Shown here: positions 9,576 to 19,107 of the stretch, one piece after another | Layout of the letters: each line of letters starts with the position of its first letter | Position numbering within the stretch: the stretch's first letter is position 1 | Notes under the pieces: generated by a model | Database searches by the model: none | Told to the model about the DNA's origin: nothing | The model's input: the letters and a program-made list of their open reading frames with translations, nothing else | Program-made: the position numbers and the translations under genes | Assembly: GCA_963782445.1 (NCBI GenBank) | Contig: CAWAJM010000001.1 | Coordinates: 3,782,001 to 3,846,000 of the forward strand | Direction: 5' to 3' | DNA length: 64,000 bases | Source of the DNA: ZC4RG20 sp963782445 | GTDB taxonomy: Bacteria > Pseudomonadota > Gammaproteobacteria > Steroidobacterales > Rariloculaceae

Positions 9576-10579
9576 TCAGGCAGCGTCTCGATGAGCGCAA
9601 GCCCCTTCTTCACGCCGAGCACGAACAGCGTCGTCGAGAGGCCGTCCGTCATCGTCGCGTCCGGCCCGATGACCGTCGCACTGACGACGCCGTGCGTCGG
9701 CTTGCCCGTCGAGGGATTGATGATGTGGTGGTAGCGGTGGCCGCCCTCGATGAAGTAGCGCTCGTAGTCGCCGGACGTCGAGATCGCCTCGTCGACGAGC
9801 GGCAGCCGTGTGACGACCTCGTTGGCCACGCGCGGATGCCGAATGCCGATGATCCAGGGCTTGCCGAGCCGGTCTCCGAGCACCCGCGTGTCGCCGCCGG
9901 CATTCAGCACGGCATGCTCGATGCCCTCGCGCTTCAGCATCTCGGCCGCGTGCTCGACGGCGTAGCCTTTGGCGATGCCGCCGAGGTTGATGCGCACGCC
10001 CGGCACGTCGAAGCGCACGGTCGAGGCGTCCGCGTCGACGATGACGTGGCGATAATTGATGTCCGCGAGCCGGCTGTCGATCTGCGCTTGGGTGGGGTGC
10101 TTGTGGGCATGGAAATCGTACATGTAGCCCACGCTCTCGTAGGTGATGTCGAAGGCGCCGCCGCTCAGCACCGAGAGCCCGAGCGCGCGCTGGATCAGCG
10201 TCGAAAGCTCCCGGTCGACGTGCACCGGCCGGTCGGCGGCGTGCGCGTTGACCTGCGAGATCTGGCTGTCGGGCTTGTACGTGCTCATGTCGCGGTCGAT
10301 GCGCCGGTAGTCCTCGATGACCTCGTCGACGAGCTCCCGCCCACGCGCCTCGTCGTCGGTCCATAGCTCGACGGAGACACTCGTGCCCATGAGGTCGAGC
10401 TGCTTGCCGACCCATCCGGCCCGAACGGCGCCGGCGGCACCGGTGCAGGCGAGCGCGACGGCTGCCAAAAGGACAGACCGTGCGCCGCGTCGTTGGCGCC
10501 CGGCACCGCGGCGGCGTATCCTCGGCGGAAATCCAAGCGGGGCGGCGCCGATGATCGGACTCTGGATCGTGTTGGGCAT
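9503..10579 (-). CDS. apbE: FAD:protein FMN transferase (ApbE family)
   Basis: ApbE enzymes attach FMN covalently to threonines of exported flavoproteins such as NqrB/C or RnfD/G, using FAD and Mg2+. The mature domain begins KQLDLMGTSVSVELWTDD. Family motifs follow: STYKPDSQISQVN, the conserved GAFDITYESVG, VRINLGGIAKGYAVEHA, LNAGGDTRVLG and ISTSGDYERYF with HHIINPSTG. The start is uncertain. ATG 10579 adds a long basic N-terminus before the hydrophobic SVLLAAVALACTGAAGAVRA and overlaps lemA head to head. TTG 10468 would leave a short leader. Either way the hydrophobic stretch looks like a signal peptide or lipoprotein signal. No nqr or rnf gene is in the window. Confidence 0.9.
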   Translation of the reverse strand: MPNTIQSPIIGAAPLGFPPRIRRRGAGRQRRGARSVLLAAVALACTGAAGAVRAGWVGKQLDLMGTSVSVELWTDDEARGRELVDEVIEDYRRIDRDMSTYKPDSQISQVNAHAADRPVHVDRELSTLIQRALGLSVLSGGAFDITYESVGYMYDFHAHKHPTQAQIDSRLADINYRHVIVDADASTVRFDVPGVRINLGGIAKGYAVEHAAEMLKREGIEHAVLNAGGDTRVLGDRLGKPWIIGIRHPRVANEVVTRLPLVDEAISTSGDYERYFIEGGHRYHHIINPSTGKPTHGVVSATVIGPDATMTDGLSTTLFVLGVKKGLALIETLPDYEAVMVDSSGRLSYSSGLAPPAK

Positions 10580-11141
10580 ACTCGTGATCATCGTGATTGC
10601 GACGATCGCGATGTACAACAATCTCGTGAGCCTGCGCAACCGTGTGCGTAACGGTTTCTCGCAAATCGACGTGCAGCTCAACCGCCGCTACGACCTGATC
10701 CCGAACCTCGTCGAGTCCGTCAAGGGCTACATGGCGCACGAGAAGGGCACGCTCGAGGCCGTCATCGAGGCGCGCAATACGGCCAAGCTCAAGCTCCAAA
10801 GCGCTGCGGCGGACCCGTCGAACGGCAACGCGATCAAGGAACTGCAGGCCGCGGAGACGACCCTGGGCGGCACGCTCGGGCGCCTGTTCGCCCTGGCCGA
10901 GGCCTATCCGAACCTCAAGGCCAACGAGAACATGCTCCAGCTGCAGGAGGAGCTCACCTCGACCGAGAACAAAGTCGCGTTCGCGCGCCAGGCGTTCAAC
11001 GACGCCGTCATGAGCTACAACAACGCCTGCCAGAGCTTCCCGAGCAACATGCTCGCGAACAACTTCGGCTTCAAGACGGCCGAGTTCCTCGACATCGGCA
11101 AACCCGAGAAGCGCGAGGCGCCGCGCGTCTCCTTCGGCTGA
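10551..11141 (+). CDS. lemA: LemA family protein
   Basis: LemA proteins are small membrane-anchored four-helix proteins of unclear molecular role. This 196-residue example starts at ATG 10551 with one N-terminal transmembrane helix (GLWIVLGILVIIVIATIAMY). It continues with the family signature NLVSLRNRVRNGFSQIDVQL and RRYDLIPNLVESVKGYMAHE. The C-terminus keeps VAFARQAFNDAVMSYNN and FPSNMLANNFGF. It is 14 bases upstream of an M48 protease gene, a pairing that recurs in many bacteria and suggests one transcript and a shared envelope role. Confidence 0.96.
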   Translation: MIGLWIVLGILVIIVIATIAMYNNLVSLRNRVRNGFSQIDVQLNRRYDLIPNLVESVKGYMAHEKGTLEAVIEARNTAKLKLQSAAADPSNGNAIKELQAAETTLGGTLGRLFALAEAYPNLKANENMLQLQEELTSTENKVAFARQAFNDAVMSYNNACQSFPSNMLANNFGFKTAEFLDIGKPEKREAPRVSFG

Positions 11142-11155
11142 CGCAGGCCACCGCC

Positions 11156-13198
11156 GTGGATTTCTTCTCGCGGCAGGAGCAGTCGCGCCGGACTTCACGG
11201 TTTCTCGTCGTCGCGTTCACGCTGGCCTTCGCCACCGTCGTAATCTCGACGACGGTCGCGGCCGGCGCCGTGCTGCGGATTTACTGGACCCAGGCCGGCC
11301 CCTACGGCGGACAGATTCAGACGGCGCAGACCTTCGGCCAGTGGGCCACCGCCAATCTCGGGCTCCTGGGCACGATCGCCGGGGGCACGCTGTTGCTGAT
11401 CCTGCTCGCCACCGGCTATCGCACGGCCTCGCTCTCGGGCGGCGGCGGGCAGGTCGCGCGCATGCTGAACGCGACGCAGGTCACAGGCGACGGCGGCGAC
11501 CTGCTGCGCAAGCGCCTCATCAACGTCGTCGAGGAGATGGCCATCGCCTCGGGCCTGCCCATGCCCGAAGTCTATGTGCTCGAGCACGAGCCGGCCATCA
11601 ACGCCTTCGCGTCCGGACTCACGCCGGGCGACGCGGCGATCACGGTCACGCGCGGCGCGCTCGAGCGCCTGAACCGCGCCGAGCTGCAGGGCGTCGTCGG
11701 CCACGAGTTCAGCCATATCTTGAACGGCGACATGCGGCTCAATCAGCGCCTCATCGGCCTGTGTTTCGGCATCCTCGTGCTGTCGCTCGTCGGGCGCTGG
11801 CTGCTGCGGGCAGCGGCCTACGGCAGCTGGGGCGGCTATGCGCGCTACGGCAATCGACGCGGCCGCGGGGGCGGGGTCAACGCCGCGTTCGCCATCGGCC
11901 TCGCGGTCGCGGTCATCGGCGGCATCGGCCTGCTCGCGAGCCGGCTCATCAAGGCCGCCGTCTCGAGACAGCGCGAAGCCCTGGCCGATGCCTCGGCCGT
12001 GCAGTTCACGCGCGACCCCGCCGGGCTCGCAGGCGCACTCAAGAAGATCGGCGGCTTCACGAGCACGCTCTCCTCGGTCGACGGCGAAGAGGTCGCGCAC
12101 ATGCTGTTCGACCACGGCGCGGCGCTCGGCGGGCTGTTCGCGACGCATCCGCCGCTGCTCCAGCGTATCCGCGCCCTCGATCCCACGTTCGATCCCAATG
12201 ACTACCGGCCCGAGGAAGCCCCGCTCGCGCCGCCGCCCGAGGAGGAGCCGGCGGCCGCCGCGAGCGGAGCGGCGGCGGGGCTCGCGCCCGCGGCGGACGG
12301 TCATTACGCGGCGGCCGCACTCGCGGAGCGCCCAGCCGCGGCCGCCGCGCCGCGCCGGCCCGACGCCCACGAGGCGCTGCTCGCGAGCACGGGGGCGCTC
12401 GGCTCCCCCGCGCTCGGCGGCGCCCTGCGCGCGGCCGTGCCCCGGGCGCTGCATGCCGCGGCGCACTCCAAGGACGAAAGCCTGCTCCTGATTCTCGCGC
12501 TGGCGCTCTCGCCCGATGCCGGCGTGCGCCGCCAGCAGGACAATTTGCTCGCCTCCCAGCTCGGCGCGGCGCGGGCGCGCCGCTGCGGCGAGCTCTACAC
12601 CGAGCTCGCCGCGCTCGACCCGAAGCTGCGCATTCCCGTCCTCGAGCTCGCCGTGCCGGCGCTCAAGCAGCGGCCCACCGAGCAGATCGAGTACCTTTTC
12701 GCGCTGCTCGAGCGGCTCGCCGAGCTCGAATCGGAGCGGCGCCTGTTCGATTACGTGCTGCTGCGCATGCTGCACGCCTACCTGTCCGCCTCCCCCGCCC
12801 CGCCGCCCAGGGCCGGCGCGCGGGCCGCGGCCAAGCGCTCGCCGGCCGCGGCCTTGTCGGGCCTGCTCGCGACCGTGGCGGCCTTCGGCCATGAGGACGG
12901 CACGACGGCCCTGGGCGCTTACGAGGCCGGGCTCGCGGCGGCCGGCCTCGACGACGGTCGGGTCCCGGCGCCCGACTTCACTGCGCTGCCGCCGCTCAGG
13001 GACCTGACGCAGTTCGACGCCGCTTTGGCCCAGCTCACGAAGCTCAAGCCCGCCGGCAAACGCCAGGCGCTCGAGGCCGTGCTCGCGACGATCCGCTACG
13101 ACAAGGTCCTCGACGTCGACGAGACGGAGCTGTTCCGCGCCATCGCGGCGACGCTCGGCTGCCCGGTACCGCCCGTGCCGGAGCTCGGCATCGGCTGA
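11156..13198 (+). CDS. M48 family membrane metallopeptidase with long C-terminal extension
   Basis: The N-terminal half is an HtpX-like integral membrane zinc protease. Two predicted helices lie at residues ~15-40 and ~66-87, the catalytic motif VVGHEFSHILNGD has HEFSH at 183-187, and further helices lie around 197-217 and 240-262. The second metal-ligand region is REALADASAVQFTRDP. HtpX-type proteins usually end near 300 residues. Here another ~330 residues follow, with an alanine- and proline-rich linker and then a helical region containing AKSKDES-like and ELAVPALKQRP segments, so the extension may be a separate scaffold domain. The start is GTG 11156. It is co-oriented with lemA and probably degrades or regulates envelope proteins. 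Its substrates are unknown. Confidence 0.88.
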   Translation: MDFFSRQEQSRRTSRFLVVAFTLAFATVVISTTVAAGAVLRIYWTQAGPYGGQIQTAQTFGQWATANLGLLGTIAGGTLLLILLATGYRTASLSGGGGQVARMLNATQVTGDGGDLLRKRLINVVEEMAIASGLPMPEVYVLEHEPAINAFASGLTPGDAAITVTRGALERLNRAELQGVVGHEFSHILNGDMRLNQRLIGLCFGILVLSLVGRWLLRAAAYGSWGGYARYGNRRGRGGGVNAAFAIGLAVAVIGGIGLLASRLIKAAVSRQREALADASAVQFTRDPAGLAGALKKIGGFTSTLSSVDGEEVAHMLFDHGAALGGLFATHPPLLQRIRALDPTFDPNDYRPEEAPLAPPPEEEPAAAASGAAAGLAPAADGHYAAAALAERPAAAAAPRRPDAHEALLASTGALGSPALGGALRAAVPRALHAAAHSKDESLLLILALALSPDAGVRRQQDNLLASQLGAARARRCGELYTELAALDPKLRIPVLELAVPALKQRPTEQIEYLFALLERLAELESERRLFDYVLLRMLHAYLSASPAPPPRAGARAAAKRSPAAALSGLLATVAAFGHEDGTTALGAYEAGLAAAGLDDGRVPAPDFTALPPLRDLTQFDAALAQLTKLKPAGKRQALEAVLATIRYDKVLDVDETELFRAIAATLGCPVPPVPELGIG

Positions 13199-13294
13199 TC
13201 TGCCTCGAGCGCTGGGCGCCCGCCCATCGCGAGCCGCGCGGCGGGCGTCGAAGCTTGTTAGGATTCGGGCCTCGACTCGGCTTCGGTCCTGCCC

Positions 13295-14107
13295 ATGCTC
13301 AACTCACGCCTCGGCCCCCGCTTGCGCCGCCGCCTCAGCCTCCGCGCGGCGGGCCTGCTCGCCGCGCTGCTCGTCTCGCTCGCGGGCACGCGCCCGTTGC
13401 CCGCGGCCGCGGGCGCAACCGATTTCGCCCGGCGCCTCGACGCCTCCGCGCAGGTCCTCGCGAGCTTCACGGCCGACGACGACCACGCGATCCCGGCGGA
13501 GCTGCTGGCGCGCGCCCACGGTATCGCCGTGATCCCGAACCTGATCCGCGGCGGCTTCATCTTCGGCGGCCGTCGCGGCCACGGCATCATCGTCGTGCGC
13601 TCGCCCGACGGCACCTGGAGCAACCCCGCACCGATCACGCTGACCGGCGGCAGCATCGGCTGGCAGATCGGCGTCGAATCGGCCAACGTCGTGCTCGTCT
13701 TCGCGAACGACCGCTCCGTGCGGCACATCACGCGCGGCAAGTTCACGCTCGGCGGCGACGCCACGGCTATCGCCGGCCCGGTCGGCCGCCACTCGACGGC
13801 CGCGCTGACGGGCAAGGCCGAGGTCTACGCCTACTTCCACAGCGCAGGCCTCTTCGCCGGCGCCGCATTCGAAGGCGCGCGCCTCAACGTCGACCTCGAC
13901 GCGGGCCGCGCGTACTACGCGCCCGAAAAAGGCGTGGAACCGCTCGGCGAAGCGAGCGCGGCCACGCCCGCAGCGGCGCGGGATTTTCTCGACGCGCTCG
14001 CGAAGGCGTCCGTCGACACCGGCGAAGGGCACCCGGCCGGCGACCGGGCGGCGCCCGAGGCGGCCGGCACCGCGGGCGAAGGCGTCGTCACGCACCCGCT
14101 GCCTTAA
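13295..14107 (+). CDS. SYLF (Ysc84-type) domain protein, secreted
   Basis: The 270-residue protein has an N-terminal signal peptide (basic RLRRRLSLRAAG, then LLAALLVSLAG, cleavage near PAAAGA). The SYLF lipid-binding domain occupies residues ~45-215: IPAELLARAHGIAVIPNLIR, GGFIFGGRRGHGIIVVR, GSIGWQIGVESANVVLVF, KFTLGGDATAIAGPVGR and VYAYFHSAGLFAGAAFEG are the expected beta-rich blocks. The family binds phosphoinositides in eukaryotes, and bacterial members are periplasmic with unknown roles. The C-terminal ~55 residues are low-complexity. It ends convergently with the next gene at a hairpin. Confidence 0.88.
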   Translation: MLNSRLGPRLRRRLSLRAAGLLAALLVSLAGTRPLPAAAGATDFARRLDASAQVLASFTADDDHAIPAELLARAHGIAVIPNLIRGGFIFGGRRGHGIIVVRSPDGTWSNPAPITLTGGSIGWQIGVESANVVLVFANDRSVRHITRGKFTLGGDATAIAGPVGRHSTAALTGKAEVYAYFHSAGLFAGAAFEGARLNVDLDAGRAYYAPEKGVEPLGEASAATPAAARDFLDALAKASVDTGEGHPAGDRAAPEAAGTAGEGVVTHPLP

Positions 14108-14193
14108 GAAGGCCGTCGTCTCGATCGCGACTCGCACGGGCGCGCCAGCCGCCGGCAGCGGACCTCGGCCACAGAGGCACCCGAGACGCATCC

Positions 14194-14237
14194 GGCTTCA
14201 GGCTCGGCACAACCGCATCCACGCCGAGCCTGAGGCC
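14194..14237. terminator. Candidate bidirectional terminator hairpin related to the GCTTCAGGCTCG repeats
   Basis: GGCTTCAGGCTCGGC (14194-14208) and GCCGAGCCTGAGGCC (14223-14237) are complementary with one mismatch around a 14-base loop. The site lies between the convergent SYLF and EexN-like genes. The arm sequence is the same GGCTTCAGGCTCG module found at 19390 and 26650-26910. There is no U-run, so intrinsic termination is only a suggestion. Confidence 0.5.
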
Positions 14238-14239
14238 CG

Positions 14240-14809
14240 CTACGGCGAAGCGGGCGAGTCCGTAGCTCCCGGAGCCGCCTGCGCAGGGCCAGCCGGAACA
14301 TCCGCCGCTGGGGCGTTCGCATCGGCCGGCGCCGTGGCAGCCGGCGCCGCGGTCCCGGCCGGCAGGAGGCTGGCGGCGTCCGGCGGCGGCGGGGCTTCGG
14401 GCCCCGGCGTCTTGCCCCAGCGAGCCTCGTAGGCGGCCTTCGCAGCGGCGAGCGCGCGCGCCTGCGCCTCGCGCTGCGCCTGTTGCTCGGCCTGGAGCTC
14501 GCGGCGCAGGGCCTCGAGCTTGTGCTCGGACTCGCGCTCGAGCGCCTGGCGCCGCGCCTGCTCCTTGCGCAGCTCGACGGCCGTGGCGGCGCGTCGGGCG
14601 TTCGCGCATTCGATGTCGCGCAGCGCGATCTCCTGGTTGCTGTCGCAGCGCGCCAGGGTGGCGTCCCGGGCGATGCTGTCCTTCATGAAGTCGTCGAAGG
14701 TCCGCGGCGGCGGCCCGGAGCAGGCGGTCACGACCGCCGCGAGCACAATGACCGCGGGCAGCCGCGGGCGCGGCGGATGAGGACGAAGTGTCTGCGGCGT
14801 CTTGCGCAT
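14240..14809 (-). CDS. EexN-like lipoprotein with alanine/proline-rich tail
   Basis: The 189-residue product has a signal peptide ending in a lipobox (LAAVVTAC). Its mature N-terminus, RTFDDFMKDSIARDATLARC and then IECANARRAA, resembles the small EexN family, named for IncN plasmid entry exclusion but common on chromosomes. A charged heptad-like segment follows (ELRKEQARRQALERESEHKL), likely a coiled coil, then an alanine/proline-rich tail. The start is ATG 14809; an ATG at 14836 is also in frame. There is no conjugation gene nearby, so an exclusion role is not implied. Confidence 0.65.
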   Translation of the reverse strand: MRKTPQTLRPHPPRPRLPAVIVLAAVVTACSGPPPRTFDDFMKDSIARDATLARCDSNQEIALRDIECANARRAATAVELRKEQARRQALERESEHKLEALRRELQAEQQAQREAQARALAAAKAAYEARWGKTPGPEAPPPPDAASLLPAGTAAPAATAPADANAPAADVPAGPAQAAPGATDSPASP

Positions 14810-14924
14810 CGTACGTATGGGGTTCTTCCGCCCCATCCAGTGTCGAGGCCGACAAAATACGCGGTCGCGTCATCGGTGCCGCGCTCGCAGTTCACAATTT
14901 CGCAGCGCCGCGCGCGGCCGCGCG

Positions 14925-17900
14925 TCAAGGCCCGAGCGAGGGGACGGGAACCGGCCGCCCGGCCGAATCGATCGCGAGCGCGAGGACGCGCGGCCAGTCG
15001 CGCCTGAGCTGCGGCGAGCCTGCGGGCAGCGGCGGCCCGGGAGGCGCCTCGAGATCGAGATTCAGAAGCTTCGGGTGGCCGGCGGCGCGGCCGACCACGA
15101 GACGCAGCCGTGAGCCGTCGGGCGCCGCCAGCGCGCCACCGCGCTCGAGTCCCGTCCCGAGCAGACGGCTGTCGACGAGCGTGAGCCGGCCGCCATCGAT
15201 TTCGGCCCGATGCAGCCAATGATTAGTCTCGATAAGCAAATAGCGGCCGTCTGGGCCGAACGCGAGCCAGCGGACGGCGTGCGGGAAGGCAGCGCGCGCT
15301 CCGACCGCAGCGTATTGCCGCGCGTCCCAAAGCTCGACGTTGCCGGTCGCGTCCCCGCTCGCGGCCAGCCGGCCGTCGGGCGAAAAGGCGAGCGCGAGCA
15401 CGGGACCTTGGGCCCTGACGGAGCCGAGCGGCGCTTTGCCTTGCGGGGCCCCGAAGAACACGTTGCCGGCGCTGTCGCCGACCGCCCAACGGCTCGAGTC
15501 CGGCGAGATGGCGACGGCAAGGGCCGTGCCGTTGACGGGTAGCTCGGCCGCGAGCTTGCCGTCCCGGGTGTGCCAGGCCCTGGCAGAGTACTCGGCCGCA
15601 CTCACGATCCAGCGGCCGTCCGCGCTGATCGCGACAGCCTGGATGGGACCGACCGGATGCCGCATGAACTGCGGGGCCGGCGCGACGCTGGCGAGGTCCC
15701 AGACCCGGACGACGCCGTCTTCGCCGCCGCTCGCGATGAGATTGGCGCCGGCGTTGACAGCGAGCGCGGTCACGCGGCCGCGATGGCCGATGTAGTCGAC
15801 GCTCTCGCCGCCGGGCAGCGCCCGCGCGAGCTCGCTCGCGCTGCGCACGCGAATGTGGCCGCCGCGGAAGCCCAGCACGGCCAGGCCGCCGTCCGCATCG
15901 AGCGTGATGGCCGAGATCCCCGCGTCGGTGCCCTTGTCGATCTCGCGCGGCCCGAGCCGCCAGAGCCGAAACACGTTGCCGCTGTCCGTCACGAGCGCCT
16001 TGCCGTCGGCCGACAAGGCCGCGCGCGTCTTTGCGCCTTCGCCCTCGACGCGCAGATACACCGGAAGCAGATCGGCCTGAACGTCGCGCACCTCGACCTT
16101 GCCCCGCTCGCCCGCGAAGGCGGCCGTCGAGCCGTCGGCCGAGACCGCGACGCTGGCAGCCGCGACGGTCGTGCCGAGACGCCAGGTCTCGGCGGCCGCG
16201 GCGCGCTTGCCGGGCGGCGGCAGGCGCCGGACCCGGACCTCCCCGGCCGTGTCGACGGTCAGCAGCAAATCGCCCCCGGGCACCGCGAGCAGCCGCCGCA
16301 AGTCGCGTTCGTACTCGATGTCGCGCCACGGACCGCTGCCGCGCGGATCGGTCACGACGACCTCGCGCGGCGCCGCGAGCACGGCCAGGTAGCGTGCCTG
16401 CGGGCCGAGAACCCAGGCGCGCGCGTCGCGGACGCCCTTCGTGCTCGCGATGATTCGACCGTCCGCGAGCCGCAGGATGCTGACGCGCGGCACGGCACCC
16501 GCAACCTCCTCGGCGAGCGCGACGAAGTCGCCGTCGAGACCGACCGCGGGCGGCAGCATATAGCGGGTCGGCGTCGTATGCCGCGCGACGGCCCGGCCTC
16601 TCGCGACATCCCAGATCGTCAGCACGCGGCCGGCCAGCACGAGCAGCCGCGAGCCGTCGGCGTTGAACACGACAAGCTCGGGGGCATCCGGCAGGCTCAG
16701 GTCGTGCAGCAGACGGCCGCTCGCGAGATCCCAAACCGCGATCTCGCCATCCGCGCCCGCCCGGGCCGGCACCGCGGCCGCGCGGCGGCCGTCCGGGCTC
16801 AGCGTGAGATGCACCTGCTCGGTGCGGACGGGATCCGGAATCGGGACGGGCTGCGCCGGAGCGTCCCGCACGGCGTTGGCGCCCTTGCCGAAGCGCAGCC
16901 CCCAGCGCACGAGCTCGGCCGTCGTTCCGGCCACTCGATCGACGAGCGTCAAGCGCCAGACCCCGCGGCGCTTCTGGCCGGCCAATCGGGCGAGCGGCGA
17001 CGCGCCCTTGGCCTCGAGCACATACAGGCCGTGCGCCGAAGCGCCGGCGAGCGGCAGACTCGCCGACTCCCCGCTCGGGGCCGTCAGCGTCGCGAGCAGG
17101 TTGTTACCCTCCGCCCCGTGAATCTCGGCCTCGAGTCGAAAGGCACCTGCCTGCCCCGCGTCCTCGACGCTGAGCTCGCGCATGACGGGCACGTGCTGAA
17201 GCGCCGTTAGGCGCCGCGGGGAGGCCGCACCGGCACCGGTCGCCTTCGGCCCGGCTGCGGCCGCGGCGCCCGCGTCGCCATCCGCCGCCGGAGGCAGCAC
17301 GAGGCGCGCCGGCCGGTGGGCCGAGTCGACGACCGTGAGCCTGTGTGCGCCCCAGTCGACGGCCCAATGCGGCGGCGCGGAGGGCAGCCTGAAGCTCGCG
17401 GCGAGCAGGCGATAATCGGCCGCGACGAGCTCGCCGGCCAAGCCGCGGACACGGTCGGGGCGGCCCGGCAGCGCCTGCAGTGCAAACAGCAGGGCCTCGT
17501 CGCGGCGGCCACCGTGCATCGCCTCGTTCGCACGCCGGAGCCAATAGTCGCCCTCGAGCTCGTCGGCCTGCCGTGCGCGGCCGGGCAGCCGCCGCAGCAC
17601 GGCGTCCGCGGCACGCATCTGGGTATAGTCCCCGGCGGCCCGGCTGCGGCGCGTCAGCGCGGCCGCGAGCAGACGGTCGGCCCTGCCGCCGAATCCCGGC
17701 AGCCGATGCAGCTTCGCGTAAGCATCCTCGGCGACGGCGAGGTCCCCGGTCACGACCGCGAGCGTGCGCTCGTAGGGCCGGGGCAGAATCTCGACGTACC
17801 AGAAGCCGAACGCGACGGCCACGGCCGCGAGCGCCGCGGCGGCCGCCGCGCGGCGGCCATCGAAGGGATGCCGGCTGCGGACCCAGCGCGCATCGAAGAC

Positions 17901-18956
17901 TTCGGCGACGATCCGGTTCCGGTAGTGCAGCCGCCCGTCGCGTGGCGCAACGACGCCCGACAGGCGCAGCAGATCCTTGGGCGGCGAGGCGCCGGGCTCG
18001 TCGTGCACGGACACCCCGCGCGCGATGCGTCCGAGCAGCAGCAGGGCGTGGCGTGCGCGTTGGCCGCTGCCCGTCAGCAGCGTACGCACGTGGTTCAACA
18101 GCGGCTCGCCCATGGCGGCGCCCGGGCCGAGGAACTGCTCGCGCACGACCCGGTCGACGGCCTCGAGCCGGCTGCCGCGGCGCGCGACGCCGCGTGCGAC
18201 CTTTTGCGTCATATAGGGCTGCCCGGCCGTCCAGGCATGGATGCGCTCGAGGATCGCGTGGGCCGTCGCTTCGTCCGTCTCGAAACCCGGCGCGAGCTCT
18301 AGGCACTCCTCGAGCGTGAAGTCCTTGAGCTCGATGGGCTGCCCCTCGACGAACGGCGAGACGGCCGGATCCGGCGCGAGGCTGCGCGGCGAGGCGACAC
18401 CGAGCACGACGAAGTTCAAGCGCGCATATTCCGGCTCACTGATACGGCGCGCGTAGCAGGACCGCAGGATCGCGAACAGCTCGGGCGCGAACGGTTTGTC
18501 CAGCGCGCGCTCGACTTCGTCGAAGAACACGGTGACGGGCGTGGACGTGTTCGCGAGCACGACCTCGGCGAAGAACTCCGCGAGCCGCTGCTCGTTCGGC
18601 AGACCGCTCTTCTCCTGCCAGAAGGCCCGCAAGTCGAACTTCAGCCGCAGCTCCCGGATGATCCGGTACGCGATGCCGTAGTACCAGCGGCCGGCGTCGC
18701 TGCCCGTGCCGCGCAGGCCGATCTGCGAAAGATCGACGACGGCCGCGAGCTGACCGCTTTGGCGCAGCGCGGTGATCGCATGCGCGACGAGGCTAGACTT
18801 GCCGCTCGCGCGCGGCGCGAGCACGTAGCAGAAGCGCTGGTCGCGCAGGCCGCGAGCGAGCTCGGCGTCGGCGGCGCGCTCGATGTAACAGGCCCGCTCG
18901 GGCTGCACGGGACCGCCGACGACGAAGAACTCCCCGATTTGGACTGGTCTCGCCAC
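14925..18956 (-). CDS. Giant membrane AAA ATPase / P-domain / WD40 protein
   Basis: The 1343-residue product starts at GTG 18956. Residues ~1-300 are an AAA-like NTPase of the kind fused to WD40 repeats in large bacterial proteins: Walker A APRASGKSS (47-55), Walker B VFFDEVE (143-149). A transmembrane helix lies at ~369-389. After a helical stretch, residues ~590-690 resemble the proprotein-convertase P domain (LLATLTAPSGESASLPL, then GVWRLTLVDRVAGTTAEL and WGLRFG). From ~700 to the end are WD40 blades such as LTLSPDGRRAAAVPARAG and IASGGEDGVVRVWDLASV. If the helix is single, the ATPase and propeller lie on opposite sides of the membrane. Function unknown. It is divergent from the next small gene. 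Confidence 0.75.
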   Translation of the reverse strand: MARPVQIGEFFVVGGPVQPERACYIERAADAELARGLRDQRFCYVLAPRASGKSSLVAHAITALRQSGQLAAVVDLSQIGLRGTGSDAGRWYYGIAYRIIRELRLKFDLRAFWQEKSGLPNEQRLAEFFAEVVLANTSTPVTVFFDEVERALDKPFAPELFAILRSCYARRISEPEYARLNFVVLGVASPRSLAPDPAVSPFVEGQPIELKDFTLEECLELAPGFETDEATAHAILERIHAWTAGQPYMTQKVARGVARRGSRLEAVDRVVREQFLGPGAAMGEPLLNHVRTLLTGSGQRARHALLLLGRIARGVSVHDEPGASPPKDLLRLSGVVAPRDGRLHYRNRIVAEVFDARWVRSRHPFDGRRAAAAAALAAVAVAFGFWYVEILPRPYERTLAVVTGDLAVAEDAYAKLHRLPGFGGRADRLLAAALTRRSRAAGDYTQMRAADAVLRRLPGRARQADELEGDYWLRRANEAMHGGRRDEALLFALQALPGRPDRVRGLAGELVAADYRLLAASFRLPSAPPHWAVDWGAHRLTVVDSAHRPARLVLPPAADGDAGAAAAAGPKATGAGAASPRRLTALQHVPVMRELSVEDAGQAGAFRLEAEIHGAEGNNLLATLTAPSGESASLPLAGASAHGLYVLEAKGASPLARLAGQKRRGVWRLTLVDRVAGTTAELVRWGLRFGKGANAVRDAPAQPVPIPDPVRTEQVHLTLSPDGRRAAAVPARAGADGEIAVWDLASGRLLHDLSLPDAPELVVFNADGSRLLVLAGRVLTIWDVARGRAVARHTTPTRYMLPPAVGLDGDFVALAEEVAGAVPRVSILRLADGRIIASTKGVRDARAWVLGPQARYLAVLAAPREVVVTDPRGSGPWRDIEYERDLRRLLAVPGGDLLLTVDTAGEVRVRRLPPPGKRAAAAETWRLGTTVAAASVAVSADGSTAAFAGERGKVEVRDVQADLLPVYLRVEGEGAKTRAALSADGKALVTDSGNVFRLWRLGPREIDKGTDAGISAITLDADGGLAVLGFRGGHIRVRSASELARALPGGESVDYIGHRGRVTALAVNAGANLIASGGEDGVVRVWDLASVAPAPQFMRHPVGPIQAVAISADGRWIVSAAEYSARAWHTRDGKLAAELPVNGTALAVAISPDSSRWAVGDSAGNVFFGAPQGKAPLGSVRAQGPVLALAFSPDGRLAASGDATGNVELWDARQYAAVGARAAFPHAVRWLAFGPDGRYLLIETNHWLHRAEIDGGRLTLVDSRLLGTGLERGGALAAPDGSRLRLVVGRAAGHPKLLNLDLEAPPGPPLPAGSPQLRRDWPRVLALAIDSAGRPVPVPSLGP

Positions 18957-19107
18957 CGCCCGATTTTAGGGGTCGGCGCTCCGGCCCAGCAATCGGCGGC
19001 CAATCGGCGGCCGGCCGGCCCTGAGTTATCATGCCGACGCCTGCGAGCGACCAAGGCCGCCGCGCGAGCCCCCGGGGCGTGCCGCACAAGACGTAAGGAA
19101 GGGATCC

